DNA from: Bacteroidales bacterium
Lineage (GTDB): Bacteria; Bacteroidota; Bacteroidia; Bacteroidales; F082
Length of the DNA: 64,000 nucleotides
NCBI GenBank assembly: GCA_017477425.1
Contig: JAFUVT010000004.1
Coordinates: 1 to 64,000, forward strand
Direction: 5' to 3'
Position numbers and translations under genes: made by a program. How positions within the stretch are numbered: position 1 is the stretch's first letter; each line of letters begins with the position of its first letter. The notes beneath the pieces were generated by a model that had not been told where the DNA came from, searched no databases, and saw nothing but the letters and a program-made list of their open reading frames with translations. Of the stretch, positions 17,286-25,771 are shown piece after piece.

Positions 17286-19514
17286 TTACCGCACCACAAA
17301 TTTCCGCGTCTCGCCCGCAATGGTAATGAAATACATTCCTTGCGGCAATGACGAAACATTGATTTGTTGGTTTTCATTGGTGATTTGGCCTGCCAACAAG
17401 GTTTGGCCCATCAGGTTGGTGATACGGTAGGTTTCCGCTGGTAGAGACGTTGCGCGCAACGTCTGTACAAACAAGACACCGTTGGTCGGATTAGGATAAA
17501 CCGTCAAGGTCCTTGAGCCTGTCGAAGGGCCGTCCTCCTCGACACCGTGTACCTCCGAATAAACCGCATCGCAGTCCTCGTCGCCGTATTTGAACACCAG
17601 TTCGCCTTCGCTCCAATAGCAGCGCATACCTTCCACGCGGATGCCGTCGCCGTTGTCCATCAGCCTTTCGGGGAAGAAGCTGGTGAGGTGGCCGATGCCG
17701 CACACGATGTTGCCGCTGAAGAGGTCTTCGGGGTCGCTCACGCGCAGCATACGATAGGTTCTGCCCTCGTATTCGATTTCTTCCACCGCGTCCACATGCA
17801 TCGTTAGCGTTTCCGTGCCGACTTTGATGACCCAACTGTCGCCTTCTTGGGCACCAAAGTCATACAGCACGGTGAATTCCTCCAAGGTCTTGTTCCACCA
17901 ATACAGTTTGCCGTCGCGCTCGTAGACGTATTCATGCGTCACGTCTTGATGCAAATCCTTGTCGTAAAGCGTGTTGATTTTCACGAGGATATGTGTGGGC
18001 TCGTCGTTGATAATGGTGTCGCCCGCCTGATAGAGGTATTGGTAGGTGATGCTGCCGTTCTCGTTCTGGATTTCGTAGTACCATTCTCTAGGGTTGGCGC
18101 CAGGACATTCGAGGCTGCCTGTCCCTCCTCCTGAAGTGAAGGTAAGGTCGCCTGGCCGATTAGCATAATTTGTAACGAGCAGTACAAAGTATTCACCCGT
18201 TTGAGCCGTGCTTGGAATGGTACATGTTGCCGGCGAAGTGTCGTACGCGCAGTCGACAACTTTGTCTTGCGTCAATTCTCCAGAACTTTCGGGAAGTTCA
18301 CTAAAAGGACCCCAACAACAGAAATCCACGTCAAAGAATCCATCGCTCTGCACATTGATATTGATGATGATGTCGCCCGGTTCATCCATCTTGACGAAGA
18401 ACCATGCAGGATTGGGTTGGGTGTTGAGACAGCCGTAATAAGGACCCGATTCGGCGTTTTCTACGTTAACTGTTAGAGGGAATTGGGGTTGGTCATCTGA
18501 AGCACATATTTGTATGGCATCAGCATAGTGGGTGTTATCCAAGGGGAAGTTCTCTATGATACGGTCAGCATCGCGAATGCTCTTCCAATACTCTCCACCA
18601 CCGTCGAAATACAGATGGTTGTCAGCTCCCTTGAAAAGACGGGCATTATCGCCGCCTGGAGCAATATCAACAAGGGGAATGTGCTCTCCAATTCCAGTGA
18701 AATGCTCCCCATGGTCGGTGGAATAAGAAAGAACAGCCTGAAGTCCCATGAAGTGTGGCGTGTACACAATTCCTCCATCACCAATGGCTAAACTTGTGCC
18801 ATCGAACAGATAGAAGCCTGGAGTATGCTGAAAACCAATGCTCCCTTCGGTACTCCAGCCACAAGCCACCACATTGCCTTCGGGATCGAAAGCCATATCC
18901 TTAATGTTAATGCCCTCGGCTGCAACGAGTTCCCAGTTTTGCATGTCGGACAAGGTGGAGTGAAAAATGCCAGCATCTCCATCCGAATACGACCAAGTGC
19001 TGACATACACATCGCCCTCGGCATTAACAATCATGTCGCCGACTTGGGACTCTTCGTCCAATTCAAGACCCTCAAAACCCCATGTCATGCCGCCGTCAGT
19101 GGTCCAGAAACAGTTATTATCTACGATACATAAAATGGTATCGTTTGACGGAGAATACATTTTAGTTACAGCGGTTGTTTGCGGCACATAAGGCAGGGGC
19201 GAAGTTTCTTCCCATGTATCTCCATTATCGTCTGAATAGAGCATAGTCTGGTTCTGCCAAGGAATGACAAAGAGACGTCCTTTTTCACCAATGATGAAAT
19301 TCGAGCTAACAAAATTCAATTCCAAAACAAGTTCCCAATTAAGACTTTCATTTTGTGAACGCTGCAAACCGTAGTAATTCTGCGCATAGAGGTTACCTTG
19401 CGCATCAGCACCTAAAAAAGCTCCCGGCACTTCAAGAGACTTCCAAACATTCTGCGCCCCAAGGATGCCTATGCATCCGAAGCAAATCGCTAAAGTTAAT
19501 ACTAATCTTTTCAT
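17286..19514 (-). CDS. Secreted BNR/Asp-box beta-propeller protein with T9SS sorting domain
   Basis: Protein of 742 residues with signal peptide MKRLVLTLAICFGCIGILGA. Residues 40-320 repeat Asp-box-like units (YSDDNGDTWEE, WTTDGGMTWGFEG, YSTDHGEHFTG) typical of sialidase or YCF48-like propellers. I see no sialidase active-site set, so enzyme activity should not be assumed. Two further domains follow, one like those of T9SS cargo of unknown function (REWYYEIQNENGS, YQAGDTIINDEPTHI). The end is a T9SS sorting domain (LTVYPNPTNGVLFVQ to TRKFVVR), nearly the same as in the downstream C25 peptidase. A GTAGAGACG palindrome (17441-17468) and a REP-like element (about 17505-17532) lie within its codons. 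Confidence 0.85.
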   Translation of the reverse strand: MKRLVLTLAICFGCIGILGAQNVWKSLEVPGAFLGADAQGNLYAQNYYGLQRSQNESLNWELVLELNFVSSNFIIGEKGRLFVIPWQNQTMLYSDDNGDTWEETSPLPYVPQTTAVTKMYSPSNDTILCIVDNNCFWTTDGGMTWGFEGLELDEESQVGDMIVNAEGDVYVSTWSYSDGDAGIFHSTLSDMQNWELVAAEGINIKDMAFDPEGNVVACGWSTEGSIGFQHTPGFYLFDGTSLAIGDGGIVYTPHFMGLQAVLSYSTDHGEHFTGIGEHIPLVDIAPGGDNARLFKGADNHLYFDGGGEYWKSIRDADRIIENFPLDNTHYADAIQICASDDQPQFPLTVNVENAESGPYYGCLNTQPNPAWFFVKMDEPGDIIININVQSDGFFDVDFCCWGPFSELPESSGELTQDKVVDCAYDTSPATCTIPSTAQTGEYFVLLVTNYANRPGDLTFTSGGGTGSLECPGANPREWYYEIQNENGSITYQYLYQAGDTIINDEPTHILVKINTLYDKDLHQDVTHEYVYERDGKLYWWNKTLEEFTVLYDFGAQEGDSWVIKVGTETLTMHVDAVEEIEYEGRTYRMLRVSDPEDLFSGNIVCGIGHLTSFFPERLMDNGDGIRVEGMRCYWSEGELVFKYGDEDCDAVYSEVHGVEEDGPSTGSRTLTVYPNPTNGVLFVQTLRATSLPAETYRITNLMGQTLLAGQITNENQQINVSSLPQGMYFITIAGETRKFVVR
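17441..17468. repeat. GTAGAGACG palindrome within the propeller gene
   Basis: GTAGAGACGTTGCG pairs with CGCAACGTCTGTAC. It encodes VQTLRATSLPAE in the sorting domain on the - strand, in the same place relative to YRITNLMGQ as the element in the neighbouring C25 gene. Confidence 0.8.
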
Positions 19515-19557
19515 AGTTGTAAGTATTTAATTGTTAATAATTTAATTTCTTTTTTTA

Positions 19558-19631
19558 ACTACGGATTTTACGGATTATACAAATTCCATTTTGATGAATA
19601 TTTCCGTCAAATCCGTGTAATCCGTAGTTTC
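19558..19631. repeat. Inverted repeat (AACTACGGATT family), probable terminator
   Basis: AACTACGGATTTTACGGATT on the left pairs with AATCCGTGTAATCCGTAGTT on the right around a loop of about 30 nt. It abuts the stop codon of the TPR regulator gene and lies between two genes on the - strand. It looks like a mobile palindromic repeat and could also end transcription. Confidence 0.7.
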
Positions 19632-21098
19632 TCATACAGCATTCACGATTTCCTCGAAGCTACGGTTATCATCTCCAAGATTCATCTTCATTTGTTTTAT
19701 ACGGGTTTTGCGTTTGTAGTAAGAGTCGGTCTGGGTGTCGAGCAGGATGGAAATCACCTGGTTGGAGAAGCCGTTCTTGGAGAGGCAGCAGATGCGCACA
19801 TCCCACGGGCCGAGCTTGGGGAAGAGTTGCAGCAGCCGCTGCGAGAAGCCGTCGAAGACCAAGTCGGTGAGGCTGATGAAGTCCTTCCAGTCGTTGTCGG
19901 TCAGCTCGAAGTTGAGCGAGTCGTTGTTGATTTCCTCGCTGAGGGCCTGCGCGGTGGCCATCACCTTGTTTCGTGCCATGATTTTCTGGATGGCCATCAA
20001 GTCCTTCGGCGGGAGGCTCTGCTGCTGGCGGCGTAGTTCGTCGTTGGTGCGGATGAGGTTCTCCATGTCGCTCACCAATTCGTGGATGCGGTTCTGGTCG
20101 CGTTCCACCTGCCGTCCGAACTGTTCCATCTCCAGCTTGTGGTCGCTGCTTTTCTTCCTCACAATCAGGAGGATGACAAGCAAGGCAATGACCGCCAAGG
20201 CGATAATGAGGTAGAGTTTCAGGTCGCGGGTGCGGTGCAGACTCTCCAATACGCTTTGTTGGGCTTTCAGCTCGAATTCCGATTTGATCTTTTGCAAAGT
20301 CTCATTGGTGTGCTCCGCATCGGCTTCCATCATATTGGAGGTGAAAAGTTTATGGTATTGCACCGCCTGCTGGTAGTCTTTTTCGCTCTCGGCGATGGAG
20401 TAAAGCGTCTGATAGACCGACATTTTCAGCCCGGCGCGCTCGCTGCGGAGGGCTTGGTTCAGATGCGACTTGGCTTTTTCATTCTCGCGCGTGTAATAAT
20501 AAAGGATGCCCAAGGTCATGTGGGCGATGTCGGTGTCGTTGTCGTCGAGGCCGATTTCCAGCGTCTTGTTGACGCTCTCGATGCCTTTGGCGAAGTTGCC
20601 CGTCTCCATGTAGTAGTCGCGGCCCATCTCCAAGTAGAGGTCGCCGAGCATGGTCTGGTCATTAATAAAGGTGGCGATGCGGAAGGCCGAGTCATAGTAT
20701 TGCTTGGCTTGGGTGTATTGCTCTTGTGCTCGCACGGCCCGACCGCTGTTGCGATAGGCGTTCATCATACCTGTCGAGTCGGCGGTTTGGCGGAAGCACT
20801 GCAACGCCTGCTGGTGTTGCTTGAAGGCATCGTCGAAAAGCCCGTGCTTGAGGTACATGGCGCCAAGGTTGTCGCAAAGTTGGCCTTCCAGCTGGACGGT
20901 TTCCGTGGTCTTCTTGGAGCGCTGCACCAAGGCCAGCCCTTGCAGGAAACGCTCGGCAGCTTCCTCGGAACGACGCTGCTCGCGCAGCTGCACACCTTCT
21001 TTAAATAGGTCTTGCGCCTGCTCCATGCGTTTCGTCGTGCTGTCGCAGGCCGCCAGCGCGAGGCAGAGGAGTATTCCTATCATCCAACTGTTTTTCAT
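19632..21098 (-). CDS. TPR lipoprotein/membrane regulator with a C-terminal HTH-like domain
   Basis: Protein of 488 residues starting MKNSWMIGILLCLALAACDS, with a lipobox whose cysteine is C18. Residues 25-270 form tetratricopeptide repeats. One membrane helix follows (LYLIIALAVIALLVILLIV, about 291-312), then a coiled coil (MEQFGRQVERDQNRIHELVS) and a C-terminal region (LGPWDVRICCLSKNGFSNQV, YYKRKTRIKQMK) resembling the LuxR/helix-turn-helix end of Bacteroidota TPR regulators. I chose this start because a TAnnTTTG box overlaps the more upstream ATG at 21116. The layout suggests a periplasmic sensor with a cytoplasmic output. The genes it controls are unknown; the neighbouring secreted proteases are candidates. 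Confidence 0.8.
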   Translation of the reverse strand: MKNSWMIGILLCLALAACDSTTKRMEQAQDLFKEGVQLREQRRSEEAAERFLQGLALVQRSKKTTETVQLEGQLCDNLGAMYLKHGLFDDAFKQHQQALQCFRQTADSTGMMNAYRNSGRAVRAQEQYTQAKQYYDSAFRIATFINDQTMLGDLYLEMGRDYYMETGNFAKGIESVNKTLEIGLDDNDTDIAHMTLGILYYYTRENEKAKSHLNQALRSERAGLKMSVYQTLYSIAESEKDYQQAVQYHKLFTSNMMEADAEHTNETLQKIKSEFELKAQQSVLESLHRTRDLKLYLIIALAVIALLVILLIVRKKSSDHKLEMEQFGRQVERDQNRIHELVSDMENLIRTNDELRRQQQSLPPKDLMAIQKIMARNKVMATAQALSEEINNDSLNFELTDNDWKDFISLTDLVFDGFSQRLLQLFPKLGPWDVRICCLSKNGFSNQVISILLDTQTDSYYKRKTRIKQMKMNLGDDNRSFEEIVNAV

Positions 21099-21113
21099 CG
21101 TTTTTCGTTTTTG

Positions 21114-21121
21114 CAAAAATA
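21114..21121 (-). promoter_or_regulatory. Promoter -7 box of the TPR regulator gene
   Basis: On the - strand this reads TATTTTTG. It overlaps an upstream in-frame ATG (21116) and so argues for translation starting at 21098. Confidence 0.55.
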
Positions 21122-21275
21122 GGCAGAAAAAACGTTTGTCAAGAGGGAAACGGGGCGCATTGGGGGCGTGTCCCTACTTTTTCGGAATATTCTTATTGGT
21201 TTTTGCTGAAAATCAACGAACTAAATACATTTTCCAAAAGGTCGTGTCCTTACTTTTTTTGGCAAAAAAGAACAG

Positions 21276-21303
21276 AAAAACCACCTGTTTTCAGGCGGTT
21301 TTT
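21276..21303 (-). terminator. Terminator of the 1127-aa C25 gene
   Basis: AAAAACC-A-CCTG pairs with CAGG-C-GGTTTTT around a short T loop, 31 nt after the stop codon at 21334. On the - strand it is followed by a T-rich tract. Confidence 0.8.
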
Positions 21304-21333
21304 CCGTTAGTGAACCACAAAAATGTGGCAATT

Positions 21334-24300
21334 TTATTCGACGACGAGTTTTTTCGTCTCCAAGGTGTTTCCGTTTTGGATTCTGACGAAATAAAGCCCC
21401 TTCGGCGCATTGTCGAGGTGGATTTCTTGGTTGCCCGTGACTTTGTCAAGGCGCATCATCTGTTGCCCCAACACGTTGAATATGCTGACGCTGCTTTCTT
21501 CGGTCAGTTCGATGGTGAAGCTACCGTTGCTCGGATTCGGATACAGGACATGCGACTTTTTCTCCGTCGATTCCTCCACTTGGCTGATGAGGCAGTTGCG
21601 CGGGAAGGTGATGTCGTCAATCCAGGCGCAGTCTTCGCCGGCCTGGCCTTGTTTGCTCTTGTCGTAGACCCAACTGAACTGATGTTTGCCGGCTCCGAAT
21701 TCGTAACTGGCTAATGTCCATTCGGTCTCTCCCGACCACCAACCCTTTCTTTGGTTGTCGATATAGAAAGCCAAATAGTCTCTCCTCAGCTCGGTGGAGG
21801 TCTTGAGCCAGAAACTGATTTCGCCGTCGCTGAGAATGTCGGCGTAGACGATGAGGCGGCTCACTTCGTCGTCGTCGATGGCGCCAGAGCGGGCGCAGAA
21901 GTTACCGTTGTGGGCTTCGCCGTCGGTGACGAACCAGGGCGTGTCGCCGCCGTGGAACCATTCGAGGAAACTGAAATCGCCGCTTTCGAAAGTCTCGGTG
22001 GCAATGCCGACGGGAAGGTGATAGTGGTGTGTGAAAGTGTAAGCTCCAGTGACCATAGAAAGCTCCACATCGAAAGTGGTGCCGCTGATGATTTCATCCG
22101 ATGCGTAGAAAGAGAGGTAGGCAGTGAAATCTTGACCAGCCTCCACGCTTCCAACGAGATAGTACTGCTCGTTTGGGTCAATCTGCAGACCTTCACACGA
22201 AGGAAACAGGGTGGCATTGGGGGCCTCGGCGTGACCTGTGTTGCGTCCATGGATCATCAAAGTGACGAACTCACCTGGGTCTGCGAAGCCATTTTGGTCG
22301 CCATAACTGTCATCGATTTCGACGCTGGTCACTTCCAGAACTGGCGCATGGGCAAGGAACGATTTCTGGGTGGTGCTCGTGACGTCTCCGACGTAGGTAG
22401 TCAAATCCAAGGTGAAGACGGTCTGGTCTGGGATGTTGTCGGCAAGCTCTATGAGGCCGATATGTTCGAAATACTGGGTGCTGTTGGGCTCGAAAGTATC
22501 AATGGTGAGGCTGCTGCCATAGGCGGTGATGTATTCGCAGTCTGAGGTAACGTCGGCATGGACCTGGTATGCTGCCACGTTACCTTTATTGTAAAGGTCG
22601 CCACCAACGTAAAGGGTCGTGCCGAATAGGGCTTCGTCCTCCAATTCGGTGATATGGCCGTAAATGTAGGGCTCACCACTTTCAAATCCTGTCACTTCAA
22701 AAACTTGTGGCCATGCACTTTGTCCCGTGACAACAAGACGCATTGCCCCAACGGTCTCAAGAGGCTCAAAACTCAGTTCTACGTCGCCGTTTTCGTCCGT
22801 AATGCCAAACCCGAGCAGTGTTTCACCATCGAACAGGCTGACGCGGAAATTGTCCAGCGGCGTGTCGAAATGGCTGACGTGCACGCTGGTAGAAGTCGTT
22901 CCCACCATCAAGCCTTGCTCGTAGACCACATTCGGATTGAACGGCTCCTCAAACCAAGGACACAAAGCGGCATCGCCCAACACGTTGAGGCAGTAGATGT
23001 TCCAGCGCAGGCATCCATTTTCTTCGTCTTTTTCCTCGAAGGGGATGGCAACCCAAGGCGCGGTGGCGATTTTGGCCTCGCGCAAGGCCATTCCAACGCT
23101 GGCGTGATGGTCGTTGCAATAGGCGTCCACAAACTCACGGTGGATGTGCGCTGCCATGCCATCGCCCCACGGCACGTACCAGCCATAGCGCGAGTTGCCC
23201 GTGGTGACCACGAAGCCTGTGTTGACGGTGACCATCTTTTCGAGGATGCAGTTGGCAGGGAAGTTGCCGCAAATGCAGCCATGAGAGTGGAACAGCATGT
23301 AATTATGATTGATGCCGTCGTTTTGGGAAAAATAGTTGTCATTCACCGTCATAAGGTCCCAACCTGCCACCACGTCGGTGTTGGCGTGACCCACATGGTG
23401 CACATATTGGCCGCCTGTACCAATGACGTCGCGAAAAGCGCTTCCGCTCCAGCTTTGGCTTGGCGAGGCGTAATAGCGTTTGAGACTATAATCCTCTGGA
23501 TATCCGTAGGTTGTGTAGTCAAAATCGTTGTTCTCGCCGATGAGGCGTTCCATGTCGTCGCTGCCGTAGTAGCCGTCGCCCAGGTGCTCGGCACCAAGGA
23601 TGGGGGAGGTGAACTCACCCAAAACGGGATTCAGCAGGTATTGGAACGTCTTATGCATGATGGTCTCAAACTGCGTCTCGTTGTTGAACGGCAGGCGGCC
23701 TATGCCCAGTTCGGGCAGCAGGTCGTCTTCGCCCACTTCGCCCCAGCGGTCGTCGCCGTCGTCGTTCAAGGTACCATCGAGGCAGGCATAGTACATGTCG
23801 GAGGGCAGGTTGTCCTCATCGCCTTCTTGAGCAAAGCAATATAAGCTGCGATAAGGCACGATGCTCACGTCGCCGCCAAGGCTAACCATTTGGATGCCAT
23901 TGTCTTCGTATTCTTGGATGATGTAGTTGCGGATTTGCTCTTGCTCGTCGCGACCGTCCATGGTGGCGTAAATCTCTTCGAGTGCGACGATGCGCGTGCG
24001 AATGCCTTTGTCGTTGTATAAATTGAGGTATTCGCCGAAGCGCGGAATCCATTCCTCAGCGGTGATGACCAGCATGTCGTAGCCGCCGATTTCGCGACCG
24101 CGTTTGTTATATGAGCTTAACAGACTTGGGTTTTGCGCCAAACGCTGCACGGAAGCCACGTTTTCGGGCGTGAGCCAAAGCTTGCGGCTGTAGTCGTCGC
24201 GGCTGGCTTGCGTCTCGACGCTGACTTTCACGGTCTGGGCATAGCTGACTTTTCCTGTGGCAGGCACATATTGCACCGGTGTGAAGCCGCTGAACGCAAA

Positions 24301-24717
24301 AGCCACGCCATTCAGGTATTGGGTGCTCACTTGTCCGTAACTACGTGTTGGATAGGCGTTTTCGGAACGGTAGAGACTTTCGTTTTTGGCGAAAGGAATC
24401 ACTCTTTCGCTCGAAACGGGACGAGGCAGCTGCGCGGGATAAAGGTTGAAAGCGCCTTCAAGTTCCACGAAATCAGAAAATTCCACGTTGATGGAAACCG
24501 CCTCCTGACCTTGAGGCAAAATCAGGCTGACACTTTGCCAAGGCAAGGTAGGCTCGCCGACGGTCCCGTTGGGCAGACAGCCTTGAAAACCAATTTGTTG
24601 ATAGCCGTCGCGCTCGCTGACGACGGGCTGGCTGAAATGGTAGGTCTGTTCGATGGTCTGGGCTTGGACAATCCGTGCTGCGACCATCAAAATGAGAAAA
24701 AGACTTAGTTTTTTCAT
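21334..24717 (-). CDS. Large C25 (gingipain-type) cysteine peptidase with T9SS sorting domain
   Basis: Secreted peptidase of 1127 residues with a signal peptide (MKKLSLFLILMVAARIVQAQ). The catalytic dyad is H444 in HHVGHANTDVVAGW and C481 in HSHGCICGNFPANC, at the same residue numbers as in the 1154-aa paralogue. Behind the catalytic domain are Ig-like domains (FRVSLFDGETLLGFGITDEN), CARDB-like repeats (GFADPGEFVTLMIHGRNTGH) and a MAM/lectin-like sandwich (ETFESGDFSFLEWFHGGD). The sorting domain (HVLYPNPSNGSFTIELTEES to TKKLVVE) differs from those of its neighbours and carries no palindromic insert. A TATTTTTG box on the - strand lies about 22 nt upstream. The three C25 genes look like an old duplication. 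Confidence 0.93.
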   Translation of the reverse strand: MKKLSLFLILMVAARIVQAQTIEQTYHFSQPVVSERDGYQQIGFQGCLPNGTVGEPTLPWQSVSLILPQGQEAVSINVEFSDFVELEGAFNLYPAQLPRPVSSERVIPFAKNESLYRSENAYPTRSYGQVSTQYLNGVAFAFSGFTPVQYVPATGKVSYAQTVKVSVETQASRDDYSRKLWLTPENVASVQRLAQNPSLLSSYNKRGREIGGYDMLVITAEEWIPRFGEYLNLYNDKGIRTRIVALEEIYATMDGRDEQEQIRNYIIQEYEDNGIQMVSLGGDVSIVPYRSLYCFAQEGDEDNLPSDMYYACLDGTLNDDGDDRWGEVGEDDLLPELGIGRLPFNNETQFETIMHKTFQYLLNPVLGEFTSPILGAEHLGDGYYGSDDMERLIGENNDFDYTTYGYPEDYSLKRYYASPSQSWSGSAFRDVIGTGGQYVHHVGHANTDVVAGWDLMTVNDNYFSQNDGINHNYMLFHSHGCICGNFPANCILEKMVTVNTGFVVTTGNSRYGWYVPWGDGMAAHIHREFVDAYCNDHHASVGMALREAKIATAPWVAIPFEEKDEENGCLRWNIYCLNVLGDAALCPWFEEPFNPNVVYEQGLMVGTTSTSVHVSHFDTPLDNFRVSLFDGETLLGFGITDENGDVELSFEPLETVGAMRLVVTGQSAWPQVFEVTGFESGEPYIYGHITELEDEALFGTTLYVGGDLYNKGNVAAYQVHADVTSDCEYITAYGSSLTIDTFEPNSTQYFEHIGLIELADNIPDQTVFTLDLTTYVGDVTSTTQKSFLAHAPVLEVTSVEIDDSYGDQNGFADPGEFVTLMIHGRNTGHAEAPNATLFPSCEGLQIDPNEQYYLVGSVEAGQDFTAYLSFYASDEIISGTTFDVELSMVTGAYTFTHHYHLPVGIATETFESGDFSFLEWFHGGDTPWFVTDGEAHNGNFCARSGAIDDDEVSRLIVYADILSDGEISFWLKTSTELRRDYLAFYIDNQRKGWWSGETEWTLASYEFGAGKHQFSWVYDKSKQGQAGEDCAWIDDITFPRNCLISQVEESTEKKSHVLYPNPSNGSFTIELTEESSVSIFNVLGQQMMRLDKVTGNQEIHLDNAPKGLYFVRIQNGNTLETKKLVVE

Positions 24718-24738
24718 TTTTGAGATTCAATTTGGGCG

Positions 24739-24746
24739 CAAAAATA
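24739..24746 (-). promoter_or_regulatory. Promoter -7 box of the 1127-aa C25 gene
   Basis: TATTTTTG on the - strand, 22 nt upstream of the start codon. It is divergent from the ddh box 32 nt away. Confidence 0.55.
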
Positions 24747-24777
24747 AAAAATTGAGGTCTTTATTTTCGTTTTTTTC

Positions 24778-24785
24778 TACTTTTG
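24778..24785 (+). promoter_or_regulatory. Promoter -7 box of ddh
   Basis: TACTTTTG, a full match to TAnnTTTG, 20 nt upstream of the ddh start codon. Confidence 0.55.
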
Positions 24786-24804
24786 CGCTTTAAAATTTCA
24801 AAAA

Positions 24805-25704
24805 ATGAAGAAAATCAGAGCCGCCGTAGTAGGTTACGGTAATGTGGGCCGCTTCGCACTTGAAGCCCTTGAAGCTGCCCCCGATTTCGAGGTGGCAGGC
24901 ATCGTCCGCCGCAATGGAGTAGAAAACGAACCGATTGAACTATCTCATTACGAGGTGGTTAAGGATATCAAGGAACTGAAAGACGTGGACGTGGCCATTC
25001 TGGCTTGCCCCACGCGCAGCTGCCCCGATTACGCCAAACAAATCCTGCCTTTGGGCATCAATACGGTGGATTCGTTCGACATCCACACCTCCATCCTCGA
25101 CTACCGCCACGAGCTGATGCCTATTAATAAGGAAACGAAAACGGTGAGCGTCATCGCCGCCGGCTGGGACCCAGGCTCGGACTCCATCGTCCGCACCTTG
25201 ATGCAGAGCCTTGCACCTAAAGGCTTGTCCTACACCAACTTCGGTCCTGGTATGTCAATGGGTCACAGCGTCTGCGTACGTTCCAAGAAAGGCGTGAAAA
25301 ACGCCCTCTCGGTGACCATCCCGTTGGGCGAAGGCATTCATCGCCGCATGGTGTATGTGGAGCTCGAAGACGGCGCCACTTTGGAACAAGTGACCGCCGA
25401 CATCAAGGCCGACCCGTATTTCGCCAACGACGAGACGCACGTGTTTGCCGTCGACAGCGTCGATGCGGTGCGCGACATGGGTCATGGCGTCAACCTCGTG
25501 CGCAAGGGCGTTTCGGGCAAGACTGCCAATCAACGCCTGGAGTTCAACATGAGCATCAACAACCCCGCGTTGACGGGTCAGGTGCTGGTGAACGTGGCCC
25601 GCGCCACGATGCGCCTGCAACCGGGTTGCTACACGATGGTGGAAATTCCCATCATCGACATGCTCCCTGGCGACCGTGAGGATTGGATTGGACGATTGGT
25701 ATAA
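24805..25704 (+). CDS. ddh: meso-Diaminopimelate D-dehydrogenase
   Basis: NADPH-dependent enzyme that makes meso-diaminopimelate from tetrahydrodipicolinate and ammonia in one step, for peptidoglycan and lysine. The protein is 299 residues. It has an N-terminal Rossmann motif (AAVVGYGNVGRFALEAL) and the family signatures ACPTRSCPDY, AAGWDPGSDSIVRTL and FGPGMSMGHSV, followed by the substrate and dimer region (ADPYFANDETHVF, MSINNPALTGQVLVN). Length and motifs match the Bacteroidota/Corynebacterium enzyme throughout. It is a single gene divergent from the C25 peptidase. Confidence 0.96.
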   Translation: MKKIRAAVVGYGNVGRFALEALEAAPDFEVAGIVRRNGVENEPIELSHYEVVKDIKELKDVDVAILACPTRSCPDYAKQILPLGINTVDSFDIHTSILDYRHELMPINKETKTVSVIAAGWDPGSDSIVRTLMQSLAPKGLSYTNFGPGMSMGHSVCVRSKKGVKNALSVTIPLGEGIHRRMVYVELEDGATLEQVTADIKADPYFANDETHVFAVDSVDAVRDMGHGVNLVRKGVSGKTANQRLEFNMSINNPALTGQVLVNVARATMRLQPGCYTMVEIPIIDMLPGDREDWIGRLV

Positions 25705-25771
25705 TGCATTTGGGATTGCTTCGCAAGAAATCTTGTAAAAATCAAATTTAAAATCTGTAGAAAATTGTATT

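Noticed and set aside
17286..19514. Sialidase activity for the Asp-box propeller
   Set aside because: Asp boxes are present but I see no arginine triad or Tyr/Glu pair expected for a sialidase.
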